Source: Neobacillus jeddahensis (GTDB taxonomy: Bacteria; Bacillota; Bacilli; Bacillales; Cytobacillaceae). From it: 49,101 nt of DNA. The stretch is taken from assembly GCF_000612625.1 (NCBI RefSeq), contig NZ_CCAS010000035.1, forward strand, positions 1 through 49,101, given 5' to 3'. A program made the position numbers and the translations under genes. Positions 1 through 8,301 of this stretch are shown in pieces. The notes under the pieces were generated by a model, which worked only from the letters and a program-made list of their open reading frames with translations, was not told the DNA's origin and made no database searches. Numbering within the stretch: position 1 is the first letter of the stretch; the number at the start of each line of letters is the position of its first letter.

Positions 1-1227
1 CCGATTTCTCATTATATTGACCCGCCATACGGAGAGGCGAGGACGCCTGAGGCAGCAAGGCTAGCTATTCGCTATTCATTTTTCCATTGGGGATTACATC
101 CTTGGGCTATTTACACTATCATTTCGTTATCCTTAGCCTATTTCCAATATCGCAAAGGATTGACGGGATTAATTAGTTCCACCTTTTATCCACTGTTGAA
201 GGAAAAAGTAAAAGGACCAATAGGAAAAGCGATCGATATCCTGGCCATAATTGCAACTGTTTTTGGGGTAGCTACATCACTGGGGCTGGGCGCTTTACAA
301 ATAAATGGCGGTTTATCACATTTATTTGGTATTCCAACGTCAACCTCCTGGCAAATTATTATCATCATGATCGTTACTGTTCTTTATCTGATTTCTGCCA
401 CAACAGGGTTAGACAAAGGGATCTTATTATTGAGTAATGGGAATCTCATTTTGGCGATTGGCTTACTAATCGTTACCTTTATCCTTGGCCCAACATCCTT
501 TTTATTAGATACTTTTACGGTAAGTATCGGGTCCTATATCCAAAATCTCCTGCAGATGAGCTTAAGATTAACGCCATTTCAAGACAATCCATGGATTGGG
601 ACATGGACACTATTTTATTGGGCTTGGTGGATTGCATGGGCTCCTTTTGTTGGAATGTTCATTGCCAGGGTGTCAAAAGGAAGAACAATTAAGGAATTTG
701 TTCTAGGGGTCCTGATGATACCAAGTTTATTTAGTTTTATCTGGTTTTCTGTATTTGGAGGAAGTGCCCTGCATCTGCAAATGTTTGAAGGAGGAAAAAT
801 AGCGGAGGCTGTACAAAATGATGTTACTTCTGCTTTATTCATAACTCTTGAAGGATTGCCGTTTGGAATGATTATGAGTGTGATTGCAACCCTTTTAATC
901 ATAACTTTTTTTATAACGTCGGCCGATTCTGCAACCTTTGTTCTAGGAATGCTATCTTCTAATGGTAATCTTAACCCCTCCAATAAGATTAAAATTTCAT
1001 GGGGGATTCTTCAATCTTCCATTGCCGTTGTATTGTTATTGAGTGGAGGATTAGATAGTCTGCAAACAGCTTCCATTATTACAGCATTGCCGTTTGGAGT
1101 TATAATGGTCTTTATGTGTATCTCCATTTACAAAGCTTTAAATCAAGAGGTTAAAGTGGCAAAAAAGCAAGAAAAAATAAGAAGGAAAAAGATAGAGCAA
1201 TTGATAAAAGAGATAGCCGAACGTTAA
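1..1227 (+). CDS. BCCT-family glycine betaine/choline-type transporter, 3' part only
   Basis: The reading frame is open from base 1, so the start lies upstream of the window and about 408 C-terminal residues are present. The BCCT (betaine/carnitine/choline transporter) signature is clear: an FHWGLHPWAIY segment near residue 29, then WWIAWAPFVGMFIARVSKGR, which matches the tryptophan-rich substrate helix and the following FIARxSxGR loop of the family. Several further hydrophobic helices follow, and the protein ends in a Lys/Arg-rich cytoplasmic tail (residues about 385-408). In BCCT proteins this tail often takes part in osmosensing. The likely role is sodium-coupled uptake of a compatible solute such as glycine betaine (OpuD-like) across the cytoplasmic membrane. 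The exact substrate cannot be read from the sequence. The stop codon abuts a MITE-like inverted repeat. Confidence 0.9.
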   Translation, partial: PISHYIDPPYGEARTPEAARLAIRYSFFHWGLHPWAIYTIISLSLAYFQYRKGLTGLISSTFYPLLKEKVKGPIGKAIDILAIIATVFGVATSLGLGALQINGGLSHLFGIPTSTSWQIIIIMIVTVLYLISATTGLDKGILLLSNGNLILAIGLLIVTFILGPTSFLLDTFTVSIGSYIQNLLQMSLRLTPFQDNPWIGTWTLFYWAWWIAWAPFVGMFIARVSKGRTIKEFVLGVLMIPSLFSFIWFSVFGGSALHLQMFEGGKIAEAVQNDVTSALFITLEGLPFGMIMSVIATLLIITFFITSADSATFVLGMLSSNGNLNPSNKIKISWGILQSSIAVVLLLSGGLDSLQTASIITALPFGVIMVFMCISIYKALNQEVKVAKKQEKIRRKKIEQLIKEIAER

Positions 1228-1334
1228 CAGAGACTTTTTATAAAAGGCTCTGTTCTCAAAGTTTGGGCTGTATTGAAGTTGGGGGGATTTTCGCTCCAAT
1301 CTATGCGGAACAGCCTTATAAAAAAAGTCGCTGT
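1227..1334. mobile_element. Candidate MITE-like element with imperfect terminal inverted repeats
   Basis: The left end (1227-1254) begins ACAGAGACTTTTTATAAAAG. The right end (1309-1334), read on the other strand, begins ACAGCGACTTTTTTTATAAG. Over 26 aligned columns the ends match at about 23, with one 2-base gap. The interior is about 54 bp and non-coding. No convincing target duplication is visible. The right end overlaps the ahpF terminator hairpin. It could instead be two unrelated hairpins. Confidence 0.4.
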
Positions 1335-1363
1335 ACTTAGCTAAGGCTAGTACAGCGACTTTT
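1321..1363 (-). terminator. Rho-independent terminator of ahpCF
   Basis: A perfect 15-bp stem (1323-1337 with 1349-1363; arm AAAAGTCGCTGTACT) has an 11-nt loop and, on the minus strand, is followed by a run of T. It lies just beyond the ahpF stop codon. The stem could also stop transcripts coming from the BCCT gene. Confidence 0.85.
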
Positions 1364-1406
1364 AAGAGATATTGGGATTACTCTAAAGAGATCGTGATAA
1401 GATTGA

Positions 1407-2936
1407 TTAATTTCGGATAAGATAGTCGAAAGCACCTAGGGCAGCATTCGCACCTGATCCCATTGAAATAATAATTTGCTTGAATGGGCTGTTGGTACAG
1501 TCTCCTGCAGCAAACACACCAGGAATGGTTGTTGCTCCATGGTTATCCACTACAATCTCTCCGATTCTAGTACGTTCAATGGAGTCTCCTAGCCAATCTG
1601 TATTTGGTACAAGGCCAATCTGAACAAACACACCTTGTAATTCAACATGATGTTCTTCACCAGTTTCACGGTCCACGTAAGAAATTCCGTTTACTTTGTC
1701 AGTACCTGTAATTTCTTTTGTTTGCGCGTTTTTGATGACTGTTGCATTTGGAAGACTATAAAGACGATCTTGTAAGACAGAATCTGCCTTAAGCTCTGAA
1801 GCAAACTCAAGAACGGTTACGTGCTTTACAATTCCAGCAAGGTCAATGGCTGCTTCAATTCCAGAGTTTCCGCCGCCAATAACAGCTACGTGTTTTCCAG
1901 CAAATAAAGGACCATCACAATGTGGGCAGTAAGCTACACCCTTATTCTTGAATTCGGCTTCGCCAGGAACGCCAACATTACGCCAGCGAGCTCCAGTTGA
2001 AAGGATAACGGTTTTGCTCTTTAAAACAGCACCATTTTCTAGTTCAATTTCGATAAGATCTTTCTTCTCTAAACGTTTCGCACGCTGAAGATTCATGACG
2101 TCCACTTCGTACTCTTTTACGTGTTCTTCAAGACTCGCTGCGAGCTTAGGACCTTCAGTATATTTCGTACCGATAAAGTTCTCAATCCCCATGGTGTCCA
2201 TAATTTGACCACCAAAGCGTTCAGCCACAATACCAGTCCGAATGCCTTTACGTGCCGCATAGATGGCTGCACTGGCACCGGCAGGACCGCCCCCAACAAC
2301 AAGCACATCATATGGATCCTTATCAGAAAGCTCTGAAGCATCTGGAACATTGCCCATCTTAGCAAGGATTTCTTCTAGTGTCATGCGTCCGCTCCCAAAT
2401 GCTTCCCCATTAAGGATAACAGTTGGAACAGCCATGATACCTTTGCTTTCTACTTCTTCCTTGAAAGCCGCACCGTCAATCATAGTATGTGTAATACCGG
2501 GATTAAGAACGCTCATGACGTTCAATGCCTGTACCACATCAGGACAGTTATGGCAGGTTAGGCTCACATAGGTTTCAAAGTGATAGTCACCCTTGATGCT
2601 TTTCACTTGATCGATAACCTTCTGATCCACCTTTGGGGCCCTTCCACTCACTTGTAGCAATGCTAATACAAGTGAAGTGAACTCATGTCCAAGCGGAATT
2701 CCAGCAAACGTGATCCCCATATCTTCACCGATACGATTCACACTAAAGCTTGGTGTTCTCTCTAGAGCAGCTGTTTCTACTTTAATTTTTAGTGACATGG
2801 TTGCTAGCTCATCAACTAGAGCTAGCATATCTTTTGAAACTCCATCAGAGCCTGCGCTGACTTTAAGCAGGATATCATTTTCCATCAGTTGAAGATATTG
2901 ATCGAGTTGAGCTTTAATATCTGCATCTAGAATCAT
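1407..2936 (-). CDS. ahpF: Alkyl hydroperoxide reductase subunit F (NADH:peroxiredoxin reductase)
   Basis: This flavoprotein passes electrons from NADH to the peroxiredoxin AhpC, which reduces H2O2 and organic peroxides in the cytoplasm. The N-terminal double thioredoxin-fold domain carries a CHNC motif. It is followed by an FAD-binding GGGPAGASAAIYAARKG segment, the redox-active CPHC pair near residue 335, an NADH-binding VIGGGNSGIEAA segment, and the C-terminal GVFAAGDC motif. I start at the ATG at 2936 because AAGGAG (2945-2950) sits 8 nt upstream; an in-frame GTG at 2945 overlaps that site. This gives 509 residues, the usual Bacillus AhpF length. The ribosome binding site overlaps the ahpC stop codon, so the two genes are co-transcribed. 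Confidence 0.97.
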   Translation of the reverse strand: MILDADIKAQLDQYLQLMENDILLKVSAGSDGVSKDMLALVDELATMSLKIKVETAALERTPSFSVNRIGEDMGITFAGIPLGHEFTSLVLALLQVSGRAPKVDQKVIDQVKSIKGDYHFETYVSLTCHNCPDVVQALNVMSVLNPGITHTMIDGAAFKEEVESKGIMAVPTVILNGEAFGSGRMTLEEILAKMGNVPDASELSDKDPYDVLVVGGGPAGASAAIYAARKGIRTGIVAERFGGQIMDTMGIENFIGTKYTEGPKLAASLEEHVKEYEVDVMNLQRAKRLEKKDLIEIELENGAVLKSKTVILSTGARWRNVGVPGEAEFKNKGVAYCPHCDGPLFAGKHVAVIGGGNSGIEAAIDLAGIVKHVTVLEFASELKADSVLQDRLYSLPNATVIKNAQTKEITGTDKVNGISYVDRETGEEHHVELQGVFVQIGLVPNTDWLGDSIERTRIGEIVVDNHGATTIPGVFAAGDCTNSPFKQIIISMGSGANAALGAFDYLIRN

Positions 2937-2948
2937 TGGTGACACTCC

Positions 2949-3512
2949 TTAAATTTTTCCAACTAGATCAAGGCTTGGCTTAAGTGTAGTGGAACCTTCT
3001 TTCCATTTTGCTGGGCAAACTTCACCAGGATTGTTACGGACATATTGTGCTGCTTTAATTTTGTTAATTAATGTGCTAGCATCACGGCCAATGCCATCTG
3101 CATTAATTTCAACGGCTTGGATAATTCCATCCGGATCAATGATAAAAGTACCACGGTCTGCTTGACCTAATTCTTCAACTAATACATCGAAGTTGCGTGA
3201 AAGAACATGTGCAGGGTCACCGATCATAGTATAAGTGATTTTACCAATGGCATCTGATGTATCGTGCCATGCTTTATGTGTAAAATGAGAGTCTCTTGAT
3301 ACGGAGAATACTTCAACGCCAAGTTCCTGAAGTGCAGGATATTGATCTTGAAGGTCTTCTAATTCAGTTGGGCAAACGAAGGTAAAGTCAGCTGGATAGA
3401 AGCAAACAACGCTCCATTGACCTTTAAAATCTGCATCTGATACTTCGAGAAACTCGCCATTTCTGTAGGCTTGTGCTTTGAACGGTTGTACTTCTTTTCC
3501 AATAAGTGACAT
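2949..3512 (-). CDS. ahpC: Alkyl hydroperoxide reductase subunit C (2-Cys peroxiredoxin)
   Basis: A typical AhpC/Prx1-class peroxiredoxin of 187 residues, the family length. The peroxidatic cysteine is in [13 protein letters not shown] and the resolving cysteine in GEVCPAKW near the C-terminus. It reduces peroxides and is recycled by AhpF, encoded immediately downstream. The start ATG follows GGAGG at normal spacing. Upstream lie a perfect TATAAT -10 element and a PerR-type box, in keeping with peroxide induction of this operon in Bacillus. Confidence 0.98.
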   Translation of the reverse strand: MSLIGKEVQPFKAQAYRNGEFLEVSDADFKGQWSVVCFYPADFTFVCPTELEDLQDQYPALQELGVEVFSVSRDSHFTHKAWHDTSDAIGKITYTMIGDPAHVLSRNFDVLVEELGQADRGTFIIDPDGIIQAVEINADGIGRDASTLINKIKAAQYVRNNPGEVCPAKWKEGSTTLKPSLDLVGKI

Positions 3513-3541
3513 GTTGTAATTCCTCCAATTATGTTGTTTTT

Positions 3542-3547
3542 ATTATA
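3542..3547 (-). promoter_or_regulatory. ahpC: -10 element of the ahpCF promoter
   Basis: Read on the minus strand this is a perfect TATAAT about 30 bp before the ahpC start. The matching -35 region (roughly 3565-3570) is poor, which is common for regulated stress promoters. Confidence 0.6.
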
Positions 3548-3585
3548 GATAGCTTGTCCATTTTCGAAGAAAATATTTCAGTTAT

Positions 3586-3600
3586 CTATAATTATTATTA
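3586..3600. promoter_or_regulatory. PerR-type (Fur-family 7-1-7) operator upstream of ahpC
   Basis: CTATAATTATTATTA matches the PerR consensus TTATAATNATTATAA at 12 of 14 defined positions. Weaker copies occur at 3652-3666 and 3721-3735. The site lies 40-55 bp upstream of the -10 element. PerR control of ahpCF is established in B. subtilis; its use here is inferred. Confidence 0.6.
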
Positions 3601-3699
3601 ATTTATATTCGTTATTATATCTATTCATTATTGTTTTTGTCAATTAAATTGCAATAATTATTTTAAATAAGTAATAGATATTGAATGGTTTATACTATT

Positions 3700-4030
3700 G
3701 TAGCATTGTTTTATTCGATAGGTTAATTATTATAGATAGTTGGTGCAACCATTGAATACTTGCTGGAAAAGGGATGGACATTACCAAGCAATTAAGCAGC
3801 CTGGCTGCGCTAATGGTCGTAAAGATCATATTCAATAAATATTGGTTAATTGAGAATTAGTGAAGTAAATGAAAAGTATTTTTTTTCATTTACTATGTCT
3901 AAAGTTTTCAATTCATGTGTTCATAACTTGCATTTACTGCCAGCATACGATTGTTCGATAAACATCCACATTTATTTTGAACTATGCTACATTAAAGTAA
4001 ACCATGTTTTTTTAAAAGAGGTATCTAATC
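3700..4030. other. Intergenic region between ahpC and the diguanylate cyclase gene
   Basis: AT-rich and without a supported gene. It holds weak PerR-like sites and presumably the promoter of the downstream cyclase. A short open frame from about 3850 has no ribosome binding site, overlaps the next gene and looks like chance. Confidence 0.5.
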
Positions 4031-5605
4031 GTGAGTTCGCAATTGACTGCTTATATTACCCTTATTTGTACATCAGGTGTACTAAATTTGTATTTATGCG
4101 TTAACGTTTTTATTAAGCGTCATCATTATCGGAATATCGCTTATTTTTTTATGCTTTATACGACGTCGATCACCATTTATTGTTTTGCTTCTGCCTTTGG
4201 CCTAATGGCAACGACACTGGAGTCAATGAAGATTTGGACAACTATCCAATATGTTGGCATGCCGTTTGGTCCGCCCTTAGGATTATTATTTGTCATGCAG
4301 TATTTGGGATTGAAAATAACGAGGGCAAGGATTCTGGCTCTTCTTGCTATTCCTTGCGTTAGTTTAGCGATGGTTGCTACGAATGATTCCCATCATTTAC
4401 ATTATCGAGTGTTTGAGGTTGATCCAATCTTGGGGGCTCCTTACATTCATCAAGAGATCGGTATATGGTATATGATTCATGGCGTATACATATTTGCCTG
4501 CATGTTTGTCGCCTTTTTACTGATACTTTCTCGTTGGAGAGAGACGGCTAAAGTATATCGTCCACAAATCATTTCGTTAGCGTTCGGTCAACTTGTCCCC
4601 ATGCTAACCGCTTTTGTTTATTTAATTGGATTCACACCAGTGGGTATCGATCCAGTCCCAATGGTCTTATGGCTTTCATCTCTTTTATATTTATGGTCTA
4701 TTAACTCTTCACGTATGTTTACGATTATGCCAATTGCTAAGGATACGATATTTAATAGTATAAATGATGGGGTGATGGTACTGGATGAATCCTATCGCTT
4801 AATTGAGTTTAACCAAGCGTGTAAGGCCATGTTTCCACCATTAAATAAATCGATGTTTGGGATGGACTTTCAGAAAATCTGGTCTCAATTATCAGGAGAC
4901 CCATCGCCTTCAAAATTTGAGAATGCCGCCTTCAATCGGGAAATACAGTTAGGTACCGATGATTCGAAACGTATCTTTCAGGTTCGGACTTCATCGTTGC
5001 AACATGCGAATAATAGTAAGGGTCTCTTAATTATTTTTACAGATATTACAGAGATAAAAAGGCTTCAGGTAGAATTAGAGCATCAAGCTTATTATGATGA
5101 GCTTACCCAAATTTATAATCGGCGAGCATTTTTCCAGAAATGTGAACAAGATTTTGCTGCAGCTACAAAGGCTTTAGTGCCATTTACGGTAATATTAATC
5201 GATATTGATTATTTTAAAAAAGTGAATGATACATTTGGCCATTATGTGGGTGATCAATTGCTTGCGCATGTCGTAAAGGTTTGCCAAATGCAACTGAAGG
5301 ATGGCCTGCTGTTTGCTCGCTATGGTGGTGAGGAGTTTGTGGTTGCACTAAAGGGATATACCCTATTTGAAGGTGAAGTGTTAGCAAATCAGCTTCGCAA
5401 GGCTGTTGAGAACCAGCCGCTTATTACAACGGAAGAAGTGATTTCTGTTACATTAAGCAGTGGAGTGGCTGAGGTAGCGAAAGCGGCAGAGGAAACGCTT
5501 CATCAGCTTTTGAATAAGGCGGATCAAGCCTTATACTCAGCTAAACGAGCAGGACGTAATCAAGTGCATGTGTATAACCATGAGAAACTTAATTTATTAG
5601 AATAA
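4031..5605 (+). CDS. Membrane 7TM-PAS-GGDEF diguanylate cyclase
   Basis: The 524-residue protein starts at GTG, preceded by AGAGG. The first ~225 residues hold about seven hydrophobic helices resembling the 7TM sensor region of some Bacillus histidine kinases. A PAS-like domain follows (about 230-345, starting near FNSINDGVMVLDESYRL), then a GGDEF domain (about 350-515) with DELTQIYNRR, IDIDYFKKVNDTFGH and the active-site RYGGEEF near residue 430. It should make c-di-GMP from two GTP at the membrane in response to an unknown signal. The residues where an RxxD product-inhibition site would lie, just before GGEEF, lack both the Arg and the Asp, so feedback inhibition is probably absent. It is monocistronic and ends at a strong terminator. 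Confidence 0.9.
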   Translation: MSSQLTAYITLICTSGVLNLYLCVNVFIKRHHYRNIAYFFMLYTTSITIYCFASAFGLMATTLESMKIWTTIQYVGMPFGPPLGLLFVMQYLGLKITRARILALLAIPCVSLAMVATNDSHHLHYRVFEVDPILGAPYIHQEIGIWYMIHGVYIFACMFVAFLLILSRWRETAKVYRPQIISLAFGQLVPMLTAFVYLIGFTPVGIDPVPMVLWLSSLLYLWSINSSRMFTIMPIAKDTIFNSINDGVMVLDESYRLIEFNQACKAMFPPLNKSMFGMDFQKIWSQLSGDPSPSKFENAAFNREIQLGTDDSKRIFQVRTSSLQHANNSKGLLIIFTDITEIKRLQVELEHQAYYDELTQIYNRRAFFQKCEQDFAAATKALVPFTVILIDIDYFKKVNDTFGHYVGDQLLAHVVKVCQMQLKDGLLFARYGGEEFVVALKGYTLFEGEVLANQLRKAVENQPLITTEEVISVTLSSGVAEVAKAAEETLHQLLNKADQALYSAKRAGRNQVHVYNHEKLNLLE

Positions 5606-5644
5606 AGAGGATGTATATATAAATAAATTGTGTACTAGCAAATT

Positions 5645-5676
5645 AAAACACTGCATTTTAGCTGCAGTGTTTTTTC
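5645..5676 (+). terminator. Rho-independent terminator after the diguanylate cyclase gene
   Basis: The arm AAAACACTGCA pairs with TGCAGTGTTTT across a 7-nt loop and is followed by T residues. Confidence 0.85.
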
Positions 5677-5795
5677 TGCTAGATTGGATTGCCAACCATT
5701 TTGTTGAAGTAAAGCTGCTTAAAAGATTATTTTCTGGACCTCTGTGAATAATAAAAAAAGAAAGAAGAATAATAGGAGAAAAAGGAAATTGTGAA

Positions 5796-6883
5796 ATGGA
5801 GAATAAGTTAAGATTTATCTCAATTGCGTATGTCATTTTACTGTCTATAGGTCTGTTTGCCCACGTTGAAATTATCCCCTTACTATTAACCATTGTAAAA
5901 AGAGATGCTTGGGTCTGTATCCTTTTAACGCTGCCGTTTCTGCCAGTCTGGATCTACCTTCTTTACAAACTTGTCTCCATTATAAATAAAAAATCGATTA
6001 TTGACTTTTACGTGATCACGGAAGCCCACTCATTTATTCCTTTTTACTTCTCCCATTTGCGTTATACATGCTTGTTAATGCGTTTATTACAGCCAAGGAC
6101 ATTATTTATTGGTCACAATTGAGCTATATGCAGGGATTCAGTAGTTTCTTCCTAGCCCTAGTACTACTCATTTTTTGCTTATTTTGTACGGAATCTGGAT
6201 TGTTTGCCATTGGTATACTAAGCAGCATTCTCTGTCCTCTTGTTATTCTTCTAGGATACTTTATTTCTTTTGCCAATATGAAGAAAAAACATTATGAACT
6301 CTTATTTCCCTTGTTTACGGATGGATACATACCCATTGCGAAGGGTTTCATTTATACTTCATTACCCATCTTAGAGTTATTTATCATTCTTTTCTTAACT
6401 CCTGTTTTGCAAAAGGTTGTTTCAAGAAAGCAACTATTCATTGTTGGTGCTATTATTATAGGTTTAATGCTTGGGCCGACAATAGGTGCAATTGTTGAAT
6501 TTGGTCCAGACCAAGCAGCTACATATCGATACCCTGCCTATGAACAGTGGCGTTTAATTTCCATTGGCAGATATTTTTCCCATACAGACTTTTTTGCTAT
6601 TTATCAATGGCTGTCAGGTGGAGTTATTAGGATTAGTTTATTCGTATTGATTTCTAGTCGAATTCTGACGAAGGGATTAAAGAAGGTAAAGATAGTAAGA
6701 ATGATTTACGTCTTCCTTTTTATCAGCTGTGTCTATCCATTTGATCAAGGTCCCTTGTCTGCCTTTGTTTATAACTATGTCAGACCCATATCTTTCTATT
6801 TATTAATTATTCAAATGTCACTCTTAACTATTTATGTATGGAAGCATAAAAAAAAGTTGTTAGGTGGGGGAATTGAATCATGA
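5796..6883 (+). pseudogene. Spore germination permease, GerAB/GerB family, with one-base frameshift
   Basis: GerB proteins are APC-like membrane proteins that form germinant receptors with GerA and GerC in the spore inner membrane. Here the frame opening at ATG 5796 (ribosome binding site AAAGGA) encodes the first helices up to SIINKKSIIDF. The rest of the protein continues in another frame as LRDHGSPLIYSF and PFALYMLVNAFITAKDIIYW, to the stop at 6883. One extra T in the run at 6006-6009 would restore a continuous protein of 362 residues, the normal family length. The second half is intact and keeps a 4-nt ATGA overlap with the next gene. This may be a recent null mutation, a sequencing error in a short homopolymer, or less likely programmed slippage. 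Confidence 0.85.
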
Positions 6884-8301
6884 ATCAACATCATTTTTCT
6901 CTTGAAAACCTTCAGCAGCTCTTCAATCATTCATCAGATATTGAAATAAAGGATCATCGTAGTCAAACGGATTCATGGATTATGGTCTATTGTAAACCGT
7001 TAACGGATCCTAGTTTGGTTCAATCCTTTATCCTTCCTTCTTTTGAAATGGATAGCCCGTCTAGTTCTATTTACGATTCCATGAAGCTGGAGATCATTAG
7101 TAAACAGGCTACTAGTGCTGAAAAAATCGAAGAAGCTGTTTTTTCGGGGAAACTAATGGTCATTCCTTCTGGTGAGAATGTTTTTTTCTATGATATGAGT
7201 AAATTCCCGTCTAGGCAGCCAGATGAGTCTGTTGCCGAGGTCTCGATACGCGGACCAAAGGACGGATTTGTCGAGGATATTTCGACCAATATTGCTTTAA
7301 TTCGTAAAAGACTGCGTACCTCCTCCTTGGTGATAGAAGATTACACCATCGGTAATAGGACCAATACAAAAGTTTCCTTGCTTTTTATTAAAGACATTAT
7401 TAACGCGCAGCTATTGAGCGATATCCAAGGTCGGCTGACTTCTATAAATGTTGATATTTTAACAAGTACCTCTATGCTGATGGAGTATTTGATGAACAAT
7501 AAGTTTTCGCTCATCCCGCTCATCACCTATTCAGGTAGAGCCGATTTTGTAGTCGAATCGATTAACCAAGGAAGATTTGTGATCATTGTGGATGGTGCCC
7601 CCACTGCCCTGATTGCACCGACAGATCTTTCTCTGCTATTTAAAACACCTGAAGACGATAATACAAGTTTTTATTTCGCTTCGCTGGAAAGGATATTGCG
7701 CTTCATCGGCCTATTTATTACAACATTCCTGCCAGGTTTCTTTACGGCGTTAATCACACATAATGTAGGGCAATTACCATTACCGCTTATCGCAACTATT
7801 ACGGTTTCCCGACTAGGCTTACCATTTTCACCACTCCTAGAAATGCTACTCATGCTAATTATGTTTGAATTATTTAAAGAAGGCGGGGCTCGATTGCCTA
7901 AGGGAATTGGGCAAACTGTGGCTGTCCTTGGCGGATTAATCATTGGTGACGCTGCCATCCGAGGGGGAATTACATCACCTACTACGCTCGTAGTTATTGG
8001 AGTCACAGCTATTTCAAGCTTCACACTTGCAAATCAGTCATTATCAGGAAATCTCTTTTTTATCCGAATTTTTGTCCTGTTATTAAGTTACAGTATGGGG
8101 ATCTATGGCTTTGTTTTAAGTATGATGTTTGTTTTTCTCTATATGTCAAGGCTAAAGTCATTTGGAGTTCCTTTGTTATCCAATATAGCTTCGCCAGATG
8201 GAAGGGATATCTTCTACACTTTTATCCGGTTCCCTTTTTCATTCATGAAAAAAAGAGATTCTTCTTTGTTTACAAAAGATGGAACGAGATCAGGTGAATA
8301 G
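6880..8301 (+). CDS. Spore germination protein, GerA family
   Basis: A GerAA-type subunit of 473 residues. It has a soluble N-terminal half (about 1-255) with the family stretch VSIRGPKDGFVEDISTN followed by IRKRLRTSSLVIEDYTIG, then a membrane domain with several helices and the conserved FELFKEGGARLPKGIGQTV segment. GerA subunits assemble with GerB and GerC into a nutrient-germinant receptor and ion channel in the inner spore membrane. The gene starts inside the preceding gerB (ATGA overlap) and directly abuts gerC, so the three form one operon. Expression in the forespore is expected from the family. The N-terminus is shorter than in many GerA proteins but lacks no obvious domain. Confidence 0.92.
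   Translation: MNQHHFSLENLQQLFNHSSDIEIKDHRSQTDSWIMVYCKPLTDPSLVQSFILPSFEMDSPSSSIYDSMKLEIISKQATSAEKIEEAVFSGKLMVIPSGENVFFYDMSKFPSRQPDESVAEVSIRGPKDGFVEDISTNIALIRKRLRTSSLVIEDYTIGNRTNTKVSLLFIKDIINAQLLSDIQGRLTSINVDILTSTSMLMEYLMNNKFSLIPLITYSGRADFVVESINQGRFVIIVDGAPTALIAPTDLSLLFKTPEDDNTSFYFASLERILRFIGLFITTFLPGFFTALITHNVGQLPLPLIATITVSRLGLPFSPLLEMLLMLIMFELFKEGGARLPKGIGQTVAVLGGLIIGDAAIRGGITSPTTLVVIGVTAISSFTLANQSLSGNLFFIRIFVLLLSYSMGIYGFVLSMMFVFLYMSRLKSFGVPLLSNIASPDGRDIFYTFIRFPFSFMKKRDSSLFTKDGTRSGE

Noticed and set aside
3850..4104. 84-codon frame upstream of the diguanylate cyclase
   Set aside because: No ribosome binding site, no recognisable protein, and it overlaps the start of a well-supported gene.
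5746..5774. Sigma-G-like promoter GAATA-N17-AATAATA before gerB
   Set aside because: The implied transcription start would fall on the ribosome binding site, and the AT-rich context makes the match weak.
5597..5893. 98-codon minus-strand frame at the start of the first ger operon
   Set aside because: It runs through a terminator and the gerB start, has no ribosome binding site and no recognisable sequence.
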